Below, one piece after another: positions 7,885 to 16,194 of a stretch of 30,317 nucleotides of DNA (position 1 is the stretch's first letter; each line of letters starts with the position of its first letter). This DNA comes from UBA3206 sp963623875 (lineage in GTDB: Bacteria; Bacillota_I; Bacilli_A; Acholeplasmatales; Anaeroplasmataceae): contig CAVFNL010000035.1 in assembly GCA_963623875.1 (NCBI GenBank), positions 1-30,317 of the forward strand, given 5' to 3'. The translations under genes and the position numbers were made by a program. The notes beneath the pieces are model-generated. The model made no database searches, was not told where the DNA came from, and saw only the letters and a program-made list of their open reading frames with translations.

Positions 7885-9099
7885 ATGACATCAATAGATA
7901 ATAATACAAAAATTAATATTTATTCATCAAATCTTTTATCTATTGATGATTTTGGGTCTTTAACACTTCTATACATGCCTGTCGTAGGTGCGAAGACAAT
8001 AATGGTTTATGAAACACTATATGCATTGATTGATAGAAGTACATTAAAGAGCCTAGATTTAGTATATAAGAATATTTTAGATGTATTAAAAATAGATGAT
8101 AGTCAATTCTTAGAATCAAGAAAAAAACTTGAAGCATTAGGATTGATGGAAACTCTTTATAATGATATGGAATATGTTTTTTTAATTAAACAACCACTTA
8201 CACCTAAACAATTTCTTCAAGATTCAATTTTCAATATCTATCTTGGGGATGCGGTAGGAGAAGAAATGTATCAAAAAATTGCAAAAAAGTTTACTATTGC
8301 GAAAGTTAATAGACTTGAATACCAAAATGTATCCGCAACTTTTGATCAAGTATTTAAACCACTTGATGATACAAAAAAGTACAATGCGAATGGATTTATA
8401 ATGGGACGCAAGCCTAATGGTAGTATTAATTTTAGGCAACATAGTTTTGATTATGATGAATTTTTAACTAAAATTGATAGTAATAAAATCACACCATCAA
8501 AATATAATGAGACAAAACAAGTTATTATAAGAATTTCTTATTTATATGGATATGATATAGAAACAATGGCTGAACTTTTTAGTGAATCTTTGAATGATAA
8601 TTCAATGTTTGATGCAAAAATATTATCTAAAAAAGCAGAATTACTTCATAAACATATATCAAATGGTAAAGTTAGAAATTTAGAGACTCCAGATATGAGC
8701 CCTGATGAATATAATGCGATGATTGCGGTATCAAACGCATCAGTTAGTCAAATGCTTGAAGAAATTTGGCCTAATAGCGATAAAACAAACTTAAAGAGTG
8801 TAAACACACTTTATGTTGATTCTGAGATTAATTTGCCACATGAAGTATTAAATATAATGGTTTATTATGTTTTAAATCAAAAGAATGGAGAATTACCTCC
8901 GGCTGCATATTTTAAAAAAGTTGCGCGTGACTGGATATCAAAAGGAATAGTTAGTAAAGAAGATGCTTGGAAGTTTGTGCGTGGCATTAAAAATGATATA
9001 CCTGCACAAAAGAAGCCTTCTAAAATGGTTACTAAGAAGAGTAATGAATATAGTGAGGATTATATAAAGAAATTAAATGAAGGATTTGAAACATTATGA
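7885..9099 (+). CDS. dnaB: DnaB-type replication initiation / helicase-loading protein (DnaB/DnaD family)
   Basis: 404 aa. This is the Gram-positive DnaB (primosomal initiation protein), not the replicative helicase. The N-terminal portion is a winged-helix-like region (FGSLTLLYMPVVGAKTIMVYETLY is typical). The C-terminal DnaB/DnaD domain contains the recognisable PPAAYFKKVARDWISKG segment at about residues 335-352. In Bacilli it acts with DnaD and DnaI to load the replicative helicase at the origin and at restarted forks. TAGGAGGA (7873-7880) is the ribosome site. Its TGA stop overlaps the dnaI start in an ATGA, indicating coupled translation. The identification rests on the C-terminal motif and on the dnaI neighbour. 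Confidence 0.88.
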   Translation: MTSIDNNTKINIYSSNLLSIDDFGSLTLLYMPVVGAKTIMVYETLYALIDRSTLKSLDLVYKNILDVLKIDDSQFLESRKKLEALGLMETLYNDMEYVFLIKQPLTPKQFLQDSIFNIYLGDAVGEEMYQKIAKKFTIAKVNRLEYQNVSATFDQVFKPLDDTKKYNANGFIMGRKPNGSINFRQHSFDYDEFLTKIDSNKITPSKYNETKQVIIRISYLYGYDIETMAELFSESLNDNSMFDAKILSKKAELLHKHISNGKVRNLETPDMSPDEYNAMIAVSNASVSQMLEEIWPNSDKTNLKSVNTLYVDSEINLPHEVLNIMVYYVLNQKNGELPPAAYFKKVARDWISKGIVSKEDAWKFVRGIKNDIPAQKKPSKMVTKKSNEYSEDYIKKLNEGFETL

Positions 9100-9926
9100 T
9101 GCGAATTGATGAATTTATTAAAGAATTAAAACAAAATCCAAGATTTAAAGATTATAATATTACAATAGATAATTTTAATAATTTTCTTTTGATGTCAGAA
9201 GAAGATATGATAGATGGCGCAAATAATCCGATTGAGGGCTTTTATCACAATGTAAGATTAAATAAAAAAGGTGAATATGAATTTTATTTACTGCCTTGTA
9301 AAAATAGGGAAGAAAGTGTAAAAAAAGCTAAAAGAAAAGAACTTATTGATACAAGATTTTCATCAAATGCCTATGAGTCACAAAAATTAGAGGACTTTAG
9401 AACTGATACACTTGCAAGAAAGAAAGCTTATAAATATATCTTATCTTTTGTAGAAGAATATAGTAAAGATAATTTTATGAAAGGATTATATCTTCATGGA
9501 AGTTATGGAAGTGGTAAAACATATCTTATGTCAGCTCTTGCGAATAAAATGGCTGATAAGGGATATAGCGTATCGCTTGTATTTGTGCCAGATTTATGTA
9601 GAGAATTAAAAAGATTAATGTTTAAAGATGATTCTGAGGATATTATAAATGATTTAAAAAATGTTGATATCTTAATTCTTGATGATTTAGGCGCAGAAAA
9701 CTTAACAGGTTATATTCGTGATGATGTATTAGGCCCTATTATAAATTATAGATGGAGTGAAAAGAAGCCTTTCTTTATAGCATCTAATTTTACAACATCA
9801 GGCCTAGTAGAACATTTATCTCAAACAAAAGAAGATCAATATAATAAATCAGCAGATTATATTAAAGCTATAAGAATTTTTGAACGTATAAAACAATCAA
9901 CAATAGAATGTGAATTTAAGGACTAA
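9096..9926 (+). CDS. dnaI: Helicase loader DnaI (AAA+ ATPase)
   Basis: 276 aa from ATG 9096, which overlaps the dnaB stop (ATGA); a second ATG follows at 9099, so the exact first residue is uncertain by one. The N-terminal 120 residues correspond to the DnaI helicase-interaction domain. The AAA+ domain has Walker A GSYGSGKT at 135-142 and Walker B LILDDLGAE with Asp196-197, a FFIASNFT sensor strand and a late RIFERI arginine motif. It loads the ring helicase onto DNA in Bacilli. The Shine-Dalgarno (GAAGGA, about 12 bases upstream) is rather distant, consistent with reinitiation after dnaB. A new promoter and the thrS leader start only a few bases beyond its stop. Confidence 0.94.
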   Translation: MMRIDEFIKELKQNPRFKDYNITIDNFNNFLLMSEEDMIDGANNPIEGFYHNVRLNKKGEYEFYLLPCKNREESVKKAKRKELIDTRFSSNAYESQKLEDFRTDTLARKKAYKYILSFVEEYSKDNFMKGLYLHGSYGSGKTYLMSALANKMADKGYSVSLVFVPDLCRELKRLMFKDDSEDIINDLKNVDILILDDLGAENLTGYIRDDVLGPIINYRWSEKKPFFIASNFTTSGLVEHLSQTKEDQYNKSADYIKAIRIFERIKQSTIECEFKD

Positions 9927-9931
9927 GATTC

Positions 9932-9960
9932 TTGACAAAGATATTTTAAAAATATATAAT
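9932..9960 (+). promoter_or_regulatory. Consensus vegetative promoter of thrS
   Basis: TTGACA (9932-9937), 17-base spacer, TATAAT (9955-9960): a perfect sigma-A match. It lies a few bases after the dnaI stop and drives the T-box leader and thrS. Transcription is expected to start near 9967. Confidence 0.88.
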
Positions 9961-9966
9961 TTTTTT

Positions 9967-10185
9967 GTAAATCGTTGATAAAGACATGGTTTTATAGAGA
10001 TGCTATCAAGAGAGTGGGATTGTAAGCTGGAAGTCCCTATAGTGTACTGTAAAATTACTACTTTTAAGAGAATGTTAAAACATTACGTTAGGCTTGCGTT
10101 AAAAGCATAAAGTGCGAGTATAACTCGAACTAAGGTGGTACCACGGTTATTTTAATCGTCCTTAATTTAGGGCGATTTTTTTATT
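9967..10185 (+). ncRNA. T-box riboswitch (threonine) of thrS
   Basis: The leader contains the hallmark T-box sequence AAGGTGGTACCACGG at 10132-10146. The AGAGAG element and the GTAAGCTGG distal loop of Stem I lie around 10008-10030, with GGGATT and AAGTCCC flanking that loop. The likely specifier codon is ACT (Thr) at 10057-10059, in a GTAAAATT-ACT-A context like that of known T-boxes. The antiterminator pairs TAAGG before the T-box with CCTTA at 10160-10164, and competes with the terminator stem. Uncharged tRNA-Thr would bind and allow thrS transcription. The T-box call is secure; the specifier position is my own alignment and less certain. Confidence 0.93.
10155..10183 (+). terminator. T-box regulated terminator
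   Basis: ATCGTCCT (10155-10162) pairs with AGGGCGAT (10169-10176, one wobble) around a short loop, followed by eight T. It overlaps the antiterminator's 3' strand, as expected for a T-box switch. Confidence 0.85.
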
Positions 10186-10199
10186 TAATAGGAGGAATT

Positions 10200-12122
10200 A
10201 TGATAACATTAACATTACCTGATGGAACAAAAAAAGAATTTGAAGATGGAGTTTTAGCAATTGAAGTTGTAAAAAGCCTTTCACCTTCATTGGCTAAAAA
10301 AAGCGTAGTAGCAAAATTTGATGGAAAGCTAATTGATTTAAGAGATGCATTAACAAAGGATGGAAATATTGAATTTGTACTTGATGATACTAAAGAAGCA
10401 TTTGAAGTGTTAAATCACTCAACAGCTCACTTGCTAGCTCAAGCTGTAGGAAGATTATATCCTGGATGTTATTTTGCAATAGGACCTGCAATAGAAGAAG
10501 GATTCTATTATGATTTTGATCTTCAGGATAGAAAGATTACAAATGAGGATCTTCCTAAGATTGAAGCTGAAATGAAGAAGATTGTAAAAGAAAATCTTAA
10601 GATTACACATAAACTTATTAAAAAAGAAGAAGCTTTAGAATTAATGAAGACTGATCCTTATAAAACAGAACTTGTAAAAGTGATAGATGATGAATATGTA
10701 GGATTCTATGAACAAGGAGAGCATTTAGAAATTTGTCGTGGACCTCATGTTATGTCTACAGGATTAATTAAGAATTTTAAACTTTTAAATGTTGCGGGAG
10801 CATATTGGAGAGGAGATAGTAAGAACCCTATGCTTACTCGTATTTATGGTACATCGCACTTTACTAAAGAAGCTTTAGATGATTATTTAAAATTATTAGA
10901 AGAACGTAAAGAGCGTGATCATAGAAAGATTGGAAAAGAAATGGGAATCTACATGTTTGATGAACTTGTAGGACGTGGACTTCCAATGTGGCTTCCTAAT
11001 GGATTTATCGTAAGAAGACAACTTTGTGATTACATTATGGATAAAGAATATAAACTAGGATATAAGCATGTAATGACTCCATCTTTGGGAAACGTTAACC
11101 TTTATAAGACTTCAGGACACTGGGCTCATTATAAGGATGATATGTTCCCAGCTATGGAACTTGATGATGAGTCATATGTACTTCGTCCTATGAACTGTCC
11201 TCACCATATGGTTATGTTCCGTTCTAAACTTCATTCATACCGTGATCTTCCTGTTCGTATTGCAGAAATTGCAAATGACTTTAGATATGAAGCATCAGGA
11301 GCATTAACAGGACTTGAAAGAGCAAGAGCATTTACTCAAAACGACTCACATATTTTCTGCCGTCCTGATCAAATTGCGTCTGAATTTAAAGGAGTCGCTA
11401 AATTAATTCTTGATGTATATAACGATTTTGGATTTAAAGATTATAAATTTAGATTATCTCTTCGTGATCCTAAAAATACTGATAAATATTTTGGTAATGA
11501 TGAGTTATGGGAAAAGTCAGAAAATGAACTTAGAGAAGTATTAAAAGAAATGGGCGTTGATTATTATGAAGCTTTAGGTGAAGCTGCGTTCTATGGACCT
11601 AAACTTGATGTACAAGTACGTTCTGCAGTAGGACATGATGTAACACTTTCAACTATTCAATTAGATTATCAATTGCCTGAACGCTTTGATTTAACATATA
11701 TTGCAGAAGATGGAAAGAAAACTCGTCCTGTAGTAATTCATAGAGCAATCCTTGGATCTCTTGATAGATTTGTAGCTTTCCTAATTGAAGAAACTAAGGG
11801 AGTATTCCCACTATGGCTTGCGCCAATACAAGTAAAAATTATCCCAGTAAATTTAACATACCACAAAGATTACTGCGATATGCTTGTAGAAGAATTCACT
11901 AAGAATAATATTAGGTTTGAAACAGATTATCGTGATGAAAAACTAGGGTACAAGATAAGAGAAGCTCAAATGTCTAAAGCACCTTATGCACTAGTTATCG
12001 GAGATAAAGAAGTAGCTGAGAATAAAGTTACATATAGAAAGTATGGAAGCAGTGAACAGGTAACGTTGGAAAAAGAAGAATTTATTAAACTTCTTAAAGA
12101 TAGCATATCTCTAAGAAAGTAA
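10200..12122 (+). CDS. thrS: Threonyl-tRNA synthetase
   Basis: 640 aa, the usual full length. Domains in order: TGS (1-60), the second N-terminal (editing) domain with HSTAHLLAQAV (HxxxH) and later the CRGPHV motif, the class II catalytic core with MNCPHHM (zinc-ligand Cys333), motif 2 FRYEASGALTGLERARAF and its zinc-ligand His in QNDSHIF, the GAAFYGPKLD and HRAILGSLDRF segments, and the anticodon-binding domain from about 540. It charges tRNA-Thr and hydrolyses mischarged Ser-tRNA-Thr. TAGGAGG is placed 4 bases before the ATG. Codon use (more CGT, CTT, GGA) looks more highly expressed than its neighbours. It is controlled by the T-box leader. Confidence 0.98.
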   Translation: MITLTLPDGTKKEFEDGVLAIEVVKSLSPSLAKKSVVAKFDGKLIDLRDALTKDGNIEFVLDDTKEAFEVLNHSTAHLLAQAVGRLYPGCYFAIGPAIEEGFYYDFDLQDRKITNEDLPKIEAEMKKIVKENLKITHKLIKKEEALELMKTDPYKTELVKVIDDEYVGFYEQGEHLEICRGPHVMSTGLIKNFKLLNVAGAYWRGDSKNPMLTRIYGTSHFTKEALDDYLKLLEERKERDHRKIGKEMGIYMFDELVGRGLPMWLPNGFIVRRQLCDYIMDKEYKLGYKHVMTPSLGNVNLYKTSGHWAHYKDDMFPAMELDDESYVLRPMNCPHHMVMFRSKLHSYRDLPVRIAEIANDFRYEASGALTGLERARAFTQNDSHIFCRPDQIASEFKGVAKLILDVYNDFGFKDYKFRLSLRDPKNTDKYFGNDELWEKSENELREVLKEMGVDYYEALGEAAFYGPKLDVQVRSAVGHDVTLSTIQLDYQLPERFDLTYIAEDGKKTRPVVIHRAILGSLDRFVAFLIEETKGVFPLWLAPIQVKIIPVNLTYHKDYCDMLVEEFTKNNIRFETDYRDEKLGYKIREAQMSKAPYALVIGDKEVAENKVTYRKYGSSEQVTLEKEEFIKLLKDSISLRK

Positions 12123-12131
12123 GGAGGTATT

Positions 12132-12491
12132 ATGACAACAGATACTATATCGGTTATAATATTAGTACTAGTAGTATTATTTGGATTAATAAATGCTAAA
12201 ATATATAATATAATACACGGATTTTTAACAATAATAGGTGTGACTCAAATACTTGCGTTAATATCTTTTGTATCTATCAAACAAGGACATATGCTTGTAA
12301 AATATAATGCATATGTTTCGTATACTATAAACGCATTCACATTGCCACTTCAAACACTTTGTACAACACTCAAGTTGGAAAATATAAATGCAGATAAATA
12401 TACATTCTATTTGATACCTATAATTGTATTTGTAATAAGTTTTATACTTGCGTCTTTATTAAGAAAAATAAGAAAATCAAGAGAAGATTAA
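12132..12491 (+). CDS. Small membrane protein of unknown function
   Basis: 119 aa. The Shine-Dalgarno TAAGGAGG includes the thrS stop codon, so it is co-transcribed with thrS. It has two closely spaced hydrophobic stretches at about residues 6-50 and a third at 92-112, followed by a basic tail (RKIRKSRED). The topology resembles CvpA-type small membrane proteins, but I see no diagnostic motif and do not assign a function. A strong terminator follows. Confidence 0.75.
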   Translation: MTTDTISVIILVLVVLFGLINAKIYNIIHGFLTIIGVTQILALISFVSIKQGHMLVKYNAYVSYTINAFTLPLQTLCTTLKLENINADKYTFYLIPIIVFVISFILASLLRKIRKSRED

Positions 12492-12495
12492 TAGA

Positions 12496-12522
12496 AGATG
12501 AGGCCTATCCTCATCTTTTTAC
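12496..12522 (+). terminator. Intrinsic terminator of the thrS unit
   Basis: Perfect 8-bp stem AGATGAGG (12496-12503) / CCTCATCT (12509-12516), 5-base loop, then a T run. Confidence 0.88.
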
Positions 12523-12568
12523 TTTAATAAAATATGCTTTATTATTGAAGTAAAAATATTAAAAAAAC

Positions 12569-12610
12569 TATACAAATTTAAATCTATTTGTTATAATGTT
12601 TTATGGTGAT
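12569..12610 (+). promoter_or_regulatory. Promoter and shifted Shine-Dalgarno of the ytxK-like gene
   Basis: TATACA (12569-12574), 17 bases, TATAAT (12592-12597). GGTGAT at 12605-12610 starts 8 bases after the -10, close to the expected transcription start, and lies 4 bases before GTG 12615. GGTGAT is complementary to AUCACC in the 16S rRNA tail. The arrangement repeats at rlmD (18370) and at the peptidase gene (29183), which supports it. Confidence 0.65.
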
Positions 12611-12614
12611 ATAT

Positions 12615-13535
12615 GTGGAATATAGTAATATGGAATTATTTTATGATGTTTTATCTGAAACTATGGAAACACTTTATGATGTTTCAAAAAAAGATTATTT
12701 TACTTTGTATTTTGAAACAATAAAAAATATATTAGAATCAGATTTAACAGAAAAATATGATTCTGAAACAAATGAAAAATTATTACGCATATATAAGCGT
12801 TTAGAAGATAAAGATTTCACACCAGAAGATGTAAGAAAAGCCTTGCAGTCTACTATCATTAAAGGACTTAATGAAATTAAAGAGGTTAATGATGTAACCC
12901 CTGACACACTAGGTTATCTTATAGCATATCTTATTTCTAGAATGTCTAGCCAGAAGGATTTAAAAATATTAGATCCACTTGCTGGAAGTGGTAATTTATT
13001 ATTATCAATTGAGGAACATCTAACAGCTAATTGTGAACTATTTGCGATTGAAAATAATAAATTAAAAACAGAAATATTAAAAAGTATGGCTGATTTAACT
13101 TCAACTATGATTGAAATATATTTTCAAGATACGCTTAATATAAAAATGAAAGATATGGATTTTGTAGTATTTGATATGACTACTTCATACACCATAGATC
13201 CATATTTTCCATATTATCTAGTCTTACATCACTTAGAATCTTTAAAAGATGATGGGTATATGATAGGACTTTTACCTAATGATTTTTTTGAGCATGATAA
13301 TGATAAGATGTTTAAAAATAAATTAGAAAATATAGGAAGAGTATATGGTATTATTGAATTACCAGATAATATCTTCAAATCTAATCCAAAGAGTATTATA
13401 ATATTTAAGAAAAATACTCTTAAGGATAAGAATTGTTTAATGGTCAAATTACCATCGTTTGATGATGAAAGAGCATTTAATGATGTTCTTTCAAGAATTG
13501 AAGATTGGTTTTTGAAAAATAAAAATACTAATTAA
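12615..13535 (+). CDS. YtxK-like class I SAM-dependent methyltransferase (N6-methylase fold)
   Basis: 306 aa from GTG 12615. I prefer this to ATG 12603 because GGTGAT (12605-12610) is then correctly spaced, while ATG 12603 would lie at or before the expected transcription start. The N-terminal third is helical. A SAM-binding motif I reads DPLAGSGNLLL starting at residue 120, like N6-adenine DNA methylases. The catalytic (D/N)PPY position reads FDMTTSY, so the usual active-site Pro-Pro-Tyr is missing, as I recall also for Bacillus YtxK. Later FxxNDFF and IIELPDNIFKSNP segments fit the family. The gene pairs with ackA (22-base gap), the conserved arrangement in Bacilli. Target and activity are unknown; I would not call it a restriction-modification enzyme, as no specificity or endonuclease gene is near. 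Confidence 0.82.
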   Translation: MEYSNMELFYDVLSETMETLYDVSKKDYFTLYFETIKNILESDLTEKYDSETNEKLLRIYKRLEDKDFTPEDVRKALQSTIIKGLNEIKEVNDVTPDTLGYLIAYLISRMSSQKDLKILDPLAGSGNLLLSIEEHLTANCELFAIENNKLKTEILKSMADLTSTMIEIYFQDTLNIKMKDMDFVVFDMTTSYTIDPYFPYYLVLHHLESLKDDGYMIGLLPNDFFEHDNDKMFKNKLENIGRVYGIIELPDNIFKSNPKSIIIFKKNTLKDKNCLMVKLPSFDDERAFNDVLSRIEDWFLKNKNTN

Positions 13536-13557
13536 AAATAAGGAAGGAAATTAGAAT

Positions 13558-14778
13558 ATGAAAATTATGGCAGTTAATGCTGGTTCTTCATCTATTAAGT
13601 TTCAATTACTTAATATGCCAGAAGAAACAGTAATCGCATCTGGAGTAATGGAAAAGATTGGAACAAAAATTGATGGAAATTTTGTAGAGGGAATTTTTAC
13701 ATTAAAATATAATGGTAAAAAAGAAGAAACTCACCCTGTATTAAAAGACCACGCAGTTGGTGTTGAATTATTACTTAATACTTTACTTGAAAAAGGAATT
13801 GTAAAATCATTAGAAGAAATCGGAGGAGTTGGACACAGAGTAGTTCAAGGAGGAGAATACTTCAAGGATTCTACACTTGTTGATGGACCAGATGGTGTAG
13901 TAGTAAACAAGATTGCAGAACTTGCAGACCTTGCGCCACTTCACAACCCTGCTCACATCGTTGGTATTAAGGCTTTCTATAAGGCGTTACCAAATGTACC
14001 TGAAGTAGTTGTATTTGATACAGTATTCCATACAACTATGCCTGAAGAAGCATATATGTATGCAACACCATATGAATGGTATACAAAATATGGAATTCGT
14101 AAATATGGAGCACATGGAACATCTCACAAGTATGTTTCTGAACGTGCTGCTCAATTAATCGGAAAAGACTTAAAGGATACTAATACTATTGTTTGTCACT
14201 TAGGAAACGGAGCTTCAATTTCTGCAGTTGAAGGTGGAGTATGTAAAGATACTTCTATGGGTCTTACACCACTTGCAGGAGTACCAATGGGAACTCGTAC
14301 TGGAGATGTTGATCCAACTGTTGTTTCATATATTTCAGCAAAAGAAAACAAGACTGCAGCTGAAGTTGTAAATGAACTAAACAAAAAGTCTGGATACCTA
14401 GGAATGTCAGGAAGAAGTAATGATGCACGTGATGTTACTGCTGGTATGGAAGCAGGAGATCATAGATGTAAACTTACATTTGATGTTCAAGCTAAGAGAA
14501 TTTGTGATTATGTAGCTGCTTACTGGTTATACTTAAATGGTAAGGTAGATGTAATTGCATTTACAGCAGGTATGGGAGAAAACTTAAAACATTTACGTTT
14601 AAATATTGGTAAACGTTTAGCTCCACTTGGTGTTAAAATTGATGAAAAACTAAATGATACTTTCTCTGATGAACGTGTAATTTCTACACCAGATTCAAAG
14701 ATACAAGTATGGATTATCCCAACTAACGAAGAAGTTATGATTGCACGTGACACTGTACGTGTTGCAAAATTAGCTTAA
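13558..14778 (+). CDS. ackA: Acetate kinase
   Basis: 406 aa. Motifs in order: NAGSSSIKF at the N-terminus, GHRVVQGGE, HNPAH, VFDTVFHTTMP, YGAHGTSHKYV, CHLGNGAS, GVPMGTRTGDVDP and FTAGMGEN. It converts acetyl phosphate and ADP to acetate and ATP, the substrate-level ATP step of fermentation. AAGGAAGG (about 13540-13547) precedes the ATG. It probably shares the promoter of the YtxK-like gene. No phosphotransacetylase gene is in this window. Codon use suggests high expression. Confidence 0.98.
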   Translation: MKIMAVNAGSSSIKFQLLNMPEETVIASGVMEKIGTKIDGNFVEGIFTLKYNGKKEETHPVLKDHAVGVELLLNTLLEKGIVKSLEEIGGVGHRVVQGGEYFKDSTLVDGPDGVVVNKIAELADLAPLHNPAHIVGIKAFYKALPNVPEVVVFDTVFHTTMPEEAYMYATPYEWYTKYGIRKYGAHGTSHKYVSERAAQLIGKDLKDTNTIVCHLGNGASISAVEGGVCKDTSMGLTPLAGVPMGTRTGDVDPTVVSYISAKENKTAAEVVNELNKKSGYLGMSGRSNDARDVTAGMEAGDHRCKLTFDVQAKRICDYVAAYWLYLNGKVDVIAFTAGMGENLKHLRLNIGKRLAPLGVKIDEKLNDTFSDERVISTPDSKIQVWIIPTNEEVMIARDTVRVAKLA

Positions 14779-14786
14779 TAATTAAA

Positions 14787-14820
14787 AAGCCCTTTAAGTT
14801 TTACTTATAGGGCTTATCTT
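14787..14820 (+). terminator. Terminator after ackA
   Basis: AAGCCCT (14787-14793) pairs with AGGGCTT (14809-14815). The inner TAAG / CTTA pairs extend the stem past one T-T mismatch. The T tract is short (ATCTTTA), so termination may be partial. Confidence 0.6.
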
Positions 14821-14854
14821 TATAAGCTTATATTAAAATTACAAAGGATTTATT

Positions 14855-15673
14855 ATGGAAAAGGATACTAAAGATGGTAAGAATGTAAAAGTTAATAAAA
14901 AACATATTGCAAGAGATCTTATAGTTTGTGCTTTAATTATTCTTCCAATGATGTTAATTGTGATGGTTTTAGTTCAATCTAAAACAAGTTCAAAATTAGA
15001 CAAATCTGATAATGAATTTTATAATGAAGTCACAATGCTTTATAATGAATCAGTTTCCGAACCTTATGTAACAAAATCGGTAGAAGATGAATATCAAACA
15101 TTTATAACTGATACTAAAGAGCATTTAAGACTTCTTGAAAATAGAATAGTTTCCAAAAATTTTAAATATAAAAAAAATAAATCAGATGATTCAGTTTATA
15201 ATGAATATTCAGTTAATCTTACATATACTGGTTTAAAACAAACTAAAACTATATATTACCTTAATTACAATAAAACAGAGTGTGGATATATAGGAACAAT
15301 TGAAGAGAGTGGTTGTGCAAAAGCTACTTTCCTCTACAAAACTGGTGTTGAGAGTAATTATTTAACACTTACTGGTGGAGATAAAGGTTATAGTTATAAT
15401 ATGACTTATTATCTTGATAGTAAAATTTATAAGATATATGCATTAAATGATGAAATAAAAAATGAATATATAATAGATATTGAAAACAAACAATTAAAAA
15501 TGGGAAGTAAAATCTATGATTTTGCTTTAATTGGTACACAAATTCAACTTTCGCTATATGGAACTGACACAATGGCAACTATTGAACTAATCAGTAAAAA
15601 AGATGCGTATGTTTATCAATATAATTTTTTAATTGTAGGTCAAAATAATCAAACATATGAAATAGAAAGATAG
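14855..15673 (+). CDS. Single-pass membrane-anchored protein, unknown extracellular domain
   Basis: 272 aa. Residues 1-20 are charged and basic, 21-40 form one hydrophobic helix (DLIVCALIILPMMLIVMVLV), and the rest is hydrophilic, so the C-terminal 230 residues would face outside. The extracellular part has a helix-like start (45-90) and then many Tyr/Thr-rich beta-like strands. I recognise no family. AAAGGA lies 7 bases before the ATG. It is followed 14 bases later by another small membrane protein, so the two are likely one operon. No catalytic motif or cysteine pair is evident. Confidence 0.75.
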   Translation: MEKDTKDGKNVKVNKKHIARDLIVCALIILPMMLIVMVLVQSKTSSKLDKSDNEFYNEVTMLYNESVSEPYVTKSVEDEYQTFITDTKEHLRLLENRIVSKNFKYKKNKSDDSVYNEYSVNLTYTGLKQTKTIYYLNYNKTECGYIGTIEESGCAKATFLYKTGVESNYLTLTGGDKGYSYNMTYYLDSKIYKIYALNDEIKNEYIIDIENKQLKMGSKIYDFALIGTQIQLSLYGTDTMATIELISKKDAYVYQYNFLIVGQNNQTYEIER

Positions 15674-15687
15674 AAAGGAGAAAAATT

Positions 15688-16002
15688 ATGGCAACTAAGA
15701 AAAGCTCTAGCAAAAGTTCAAGAGATCAAATTTTAGGTCTTCTTGCGTTTATTGCAATGTTTATAAACTTTATTTATTGGATTATTTGCATAATAAATAA
15801 TCAAGGTTGGATTACAATTGGTGGAAGATTAATAAGTGTTATGCAGTTTGTAGCAACTATTCTTCTTACAGTAGTAGTACTTGTAATTGCTTATGATTGG
15901 GCAAAAAGACAAAAGAAAACTTGGTATATAATATACTGGATATTCGCAATAATTACAATACTTGCTATCCTTGTAGGATTTGGAACTAACCTTGCAAATT
16001 AA
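15688..16002 (+). CDS. Small three-helix membrane protein of unknown function
   Basis: 104 aa. A Ser/Lys-rich N-terminus (KKSSSKSSRD) precedes three predicted transmembrane segments at about 14-36, 45-68 and 76-98. AAAGGAG is placed about 8 bases before ATG. It lies 14 bases downstream of the membrane-anchored protein and ends at a very strong terminator, so the pair forms a two-gene unit. No family recognised. Confidence 0.75.
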   Translation: MATKKSSSKSSRDQILGLLAFIAMFINFIYWIICIINNQGWITIGGRLISVMQFVATILLTVVVLVIAYDWAKRQKKTWYIIYWIFAIITILAILVGFGTNLAN

Positions 16003-16005
16003 AAT

Positions 16006-16050
16006 AAAAGCTTTGAGCATAAGTTTAATACTTCCGTTCAAGGCTTTTTT
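16006..16050 (+). terminator. Strong terminator with 13-bp stem
   Basis: AAAAGCTTTGAGC (16006-16018) pairs over 13 positions (two wobbles) with GTTCAAGGCTTTT (16036-16048), and the T run continues. Confidence 0.85.
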
Positions 16051-16194
16051 CTTTTAAATAAGAATAAGTCATTTAATGTATTAATGATTCAATTTTTATT
16101 TTAAATAATTATAAATTTAGATAATGAAACATGTTAAGTTTTAAAATTTCATATAAATTTAACTTTTTTAAGTGCCATAAAATCACTGTTAGAA

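Noticed and set aside
12603..12614. ATG 12603 as the start of the YtxK-like gene.
   Set aside because: It falls only 5 bases after the -10 box, at or before the expected transcription start, while GTG 12615 is properly spaced from GGTGAT.
12615..13535. Restriction-modification system based on the N6-methylase-like gene.
   Set aside because: No specificity or endonuclease gene nearby, the catalytic PPY motif is missing, and the neighbour is ackA as in ordinary Bacilli.
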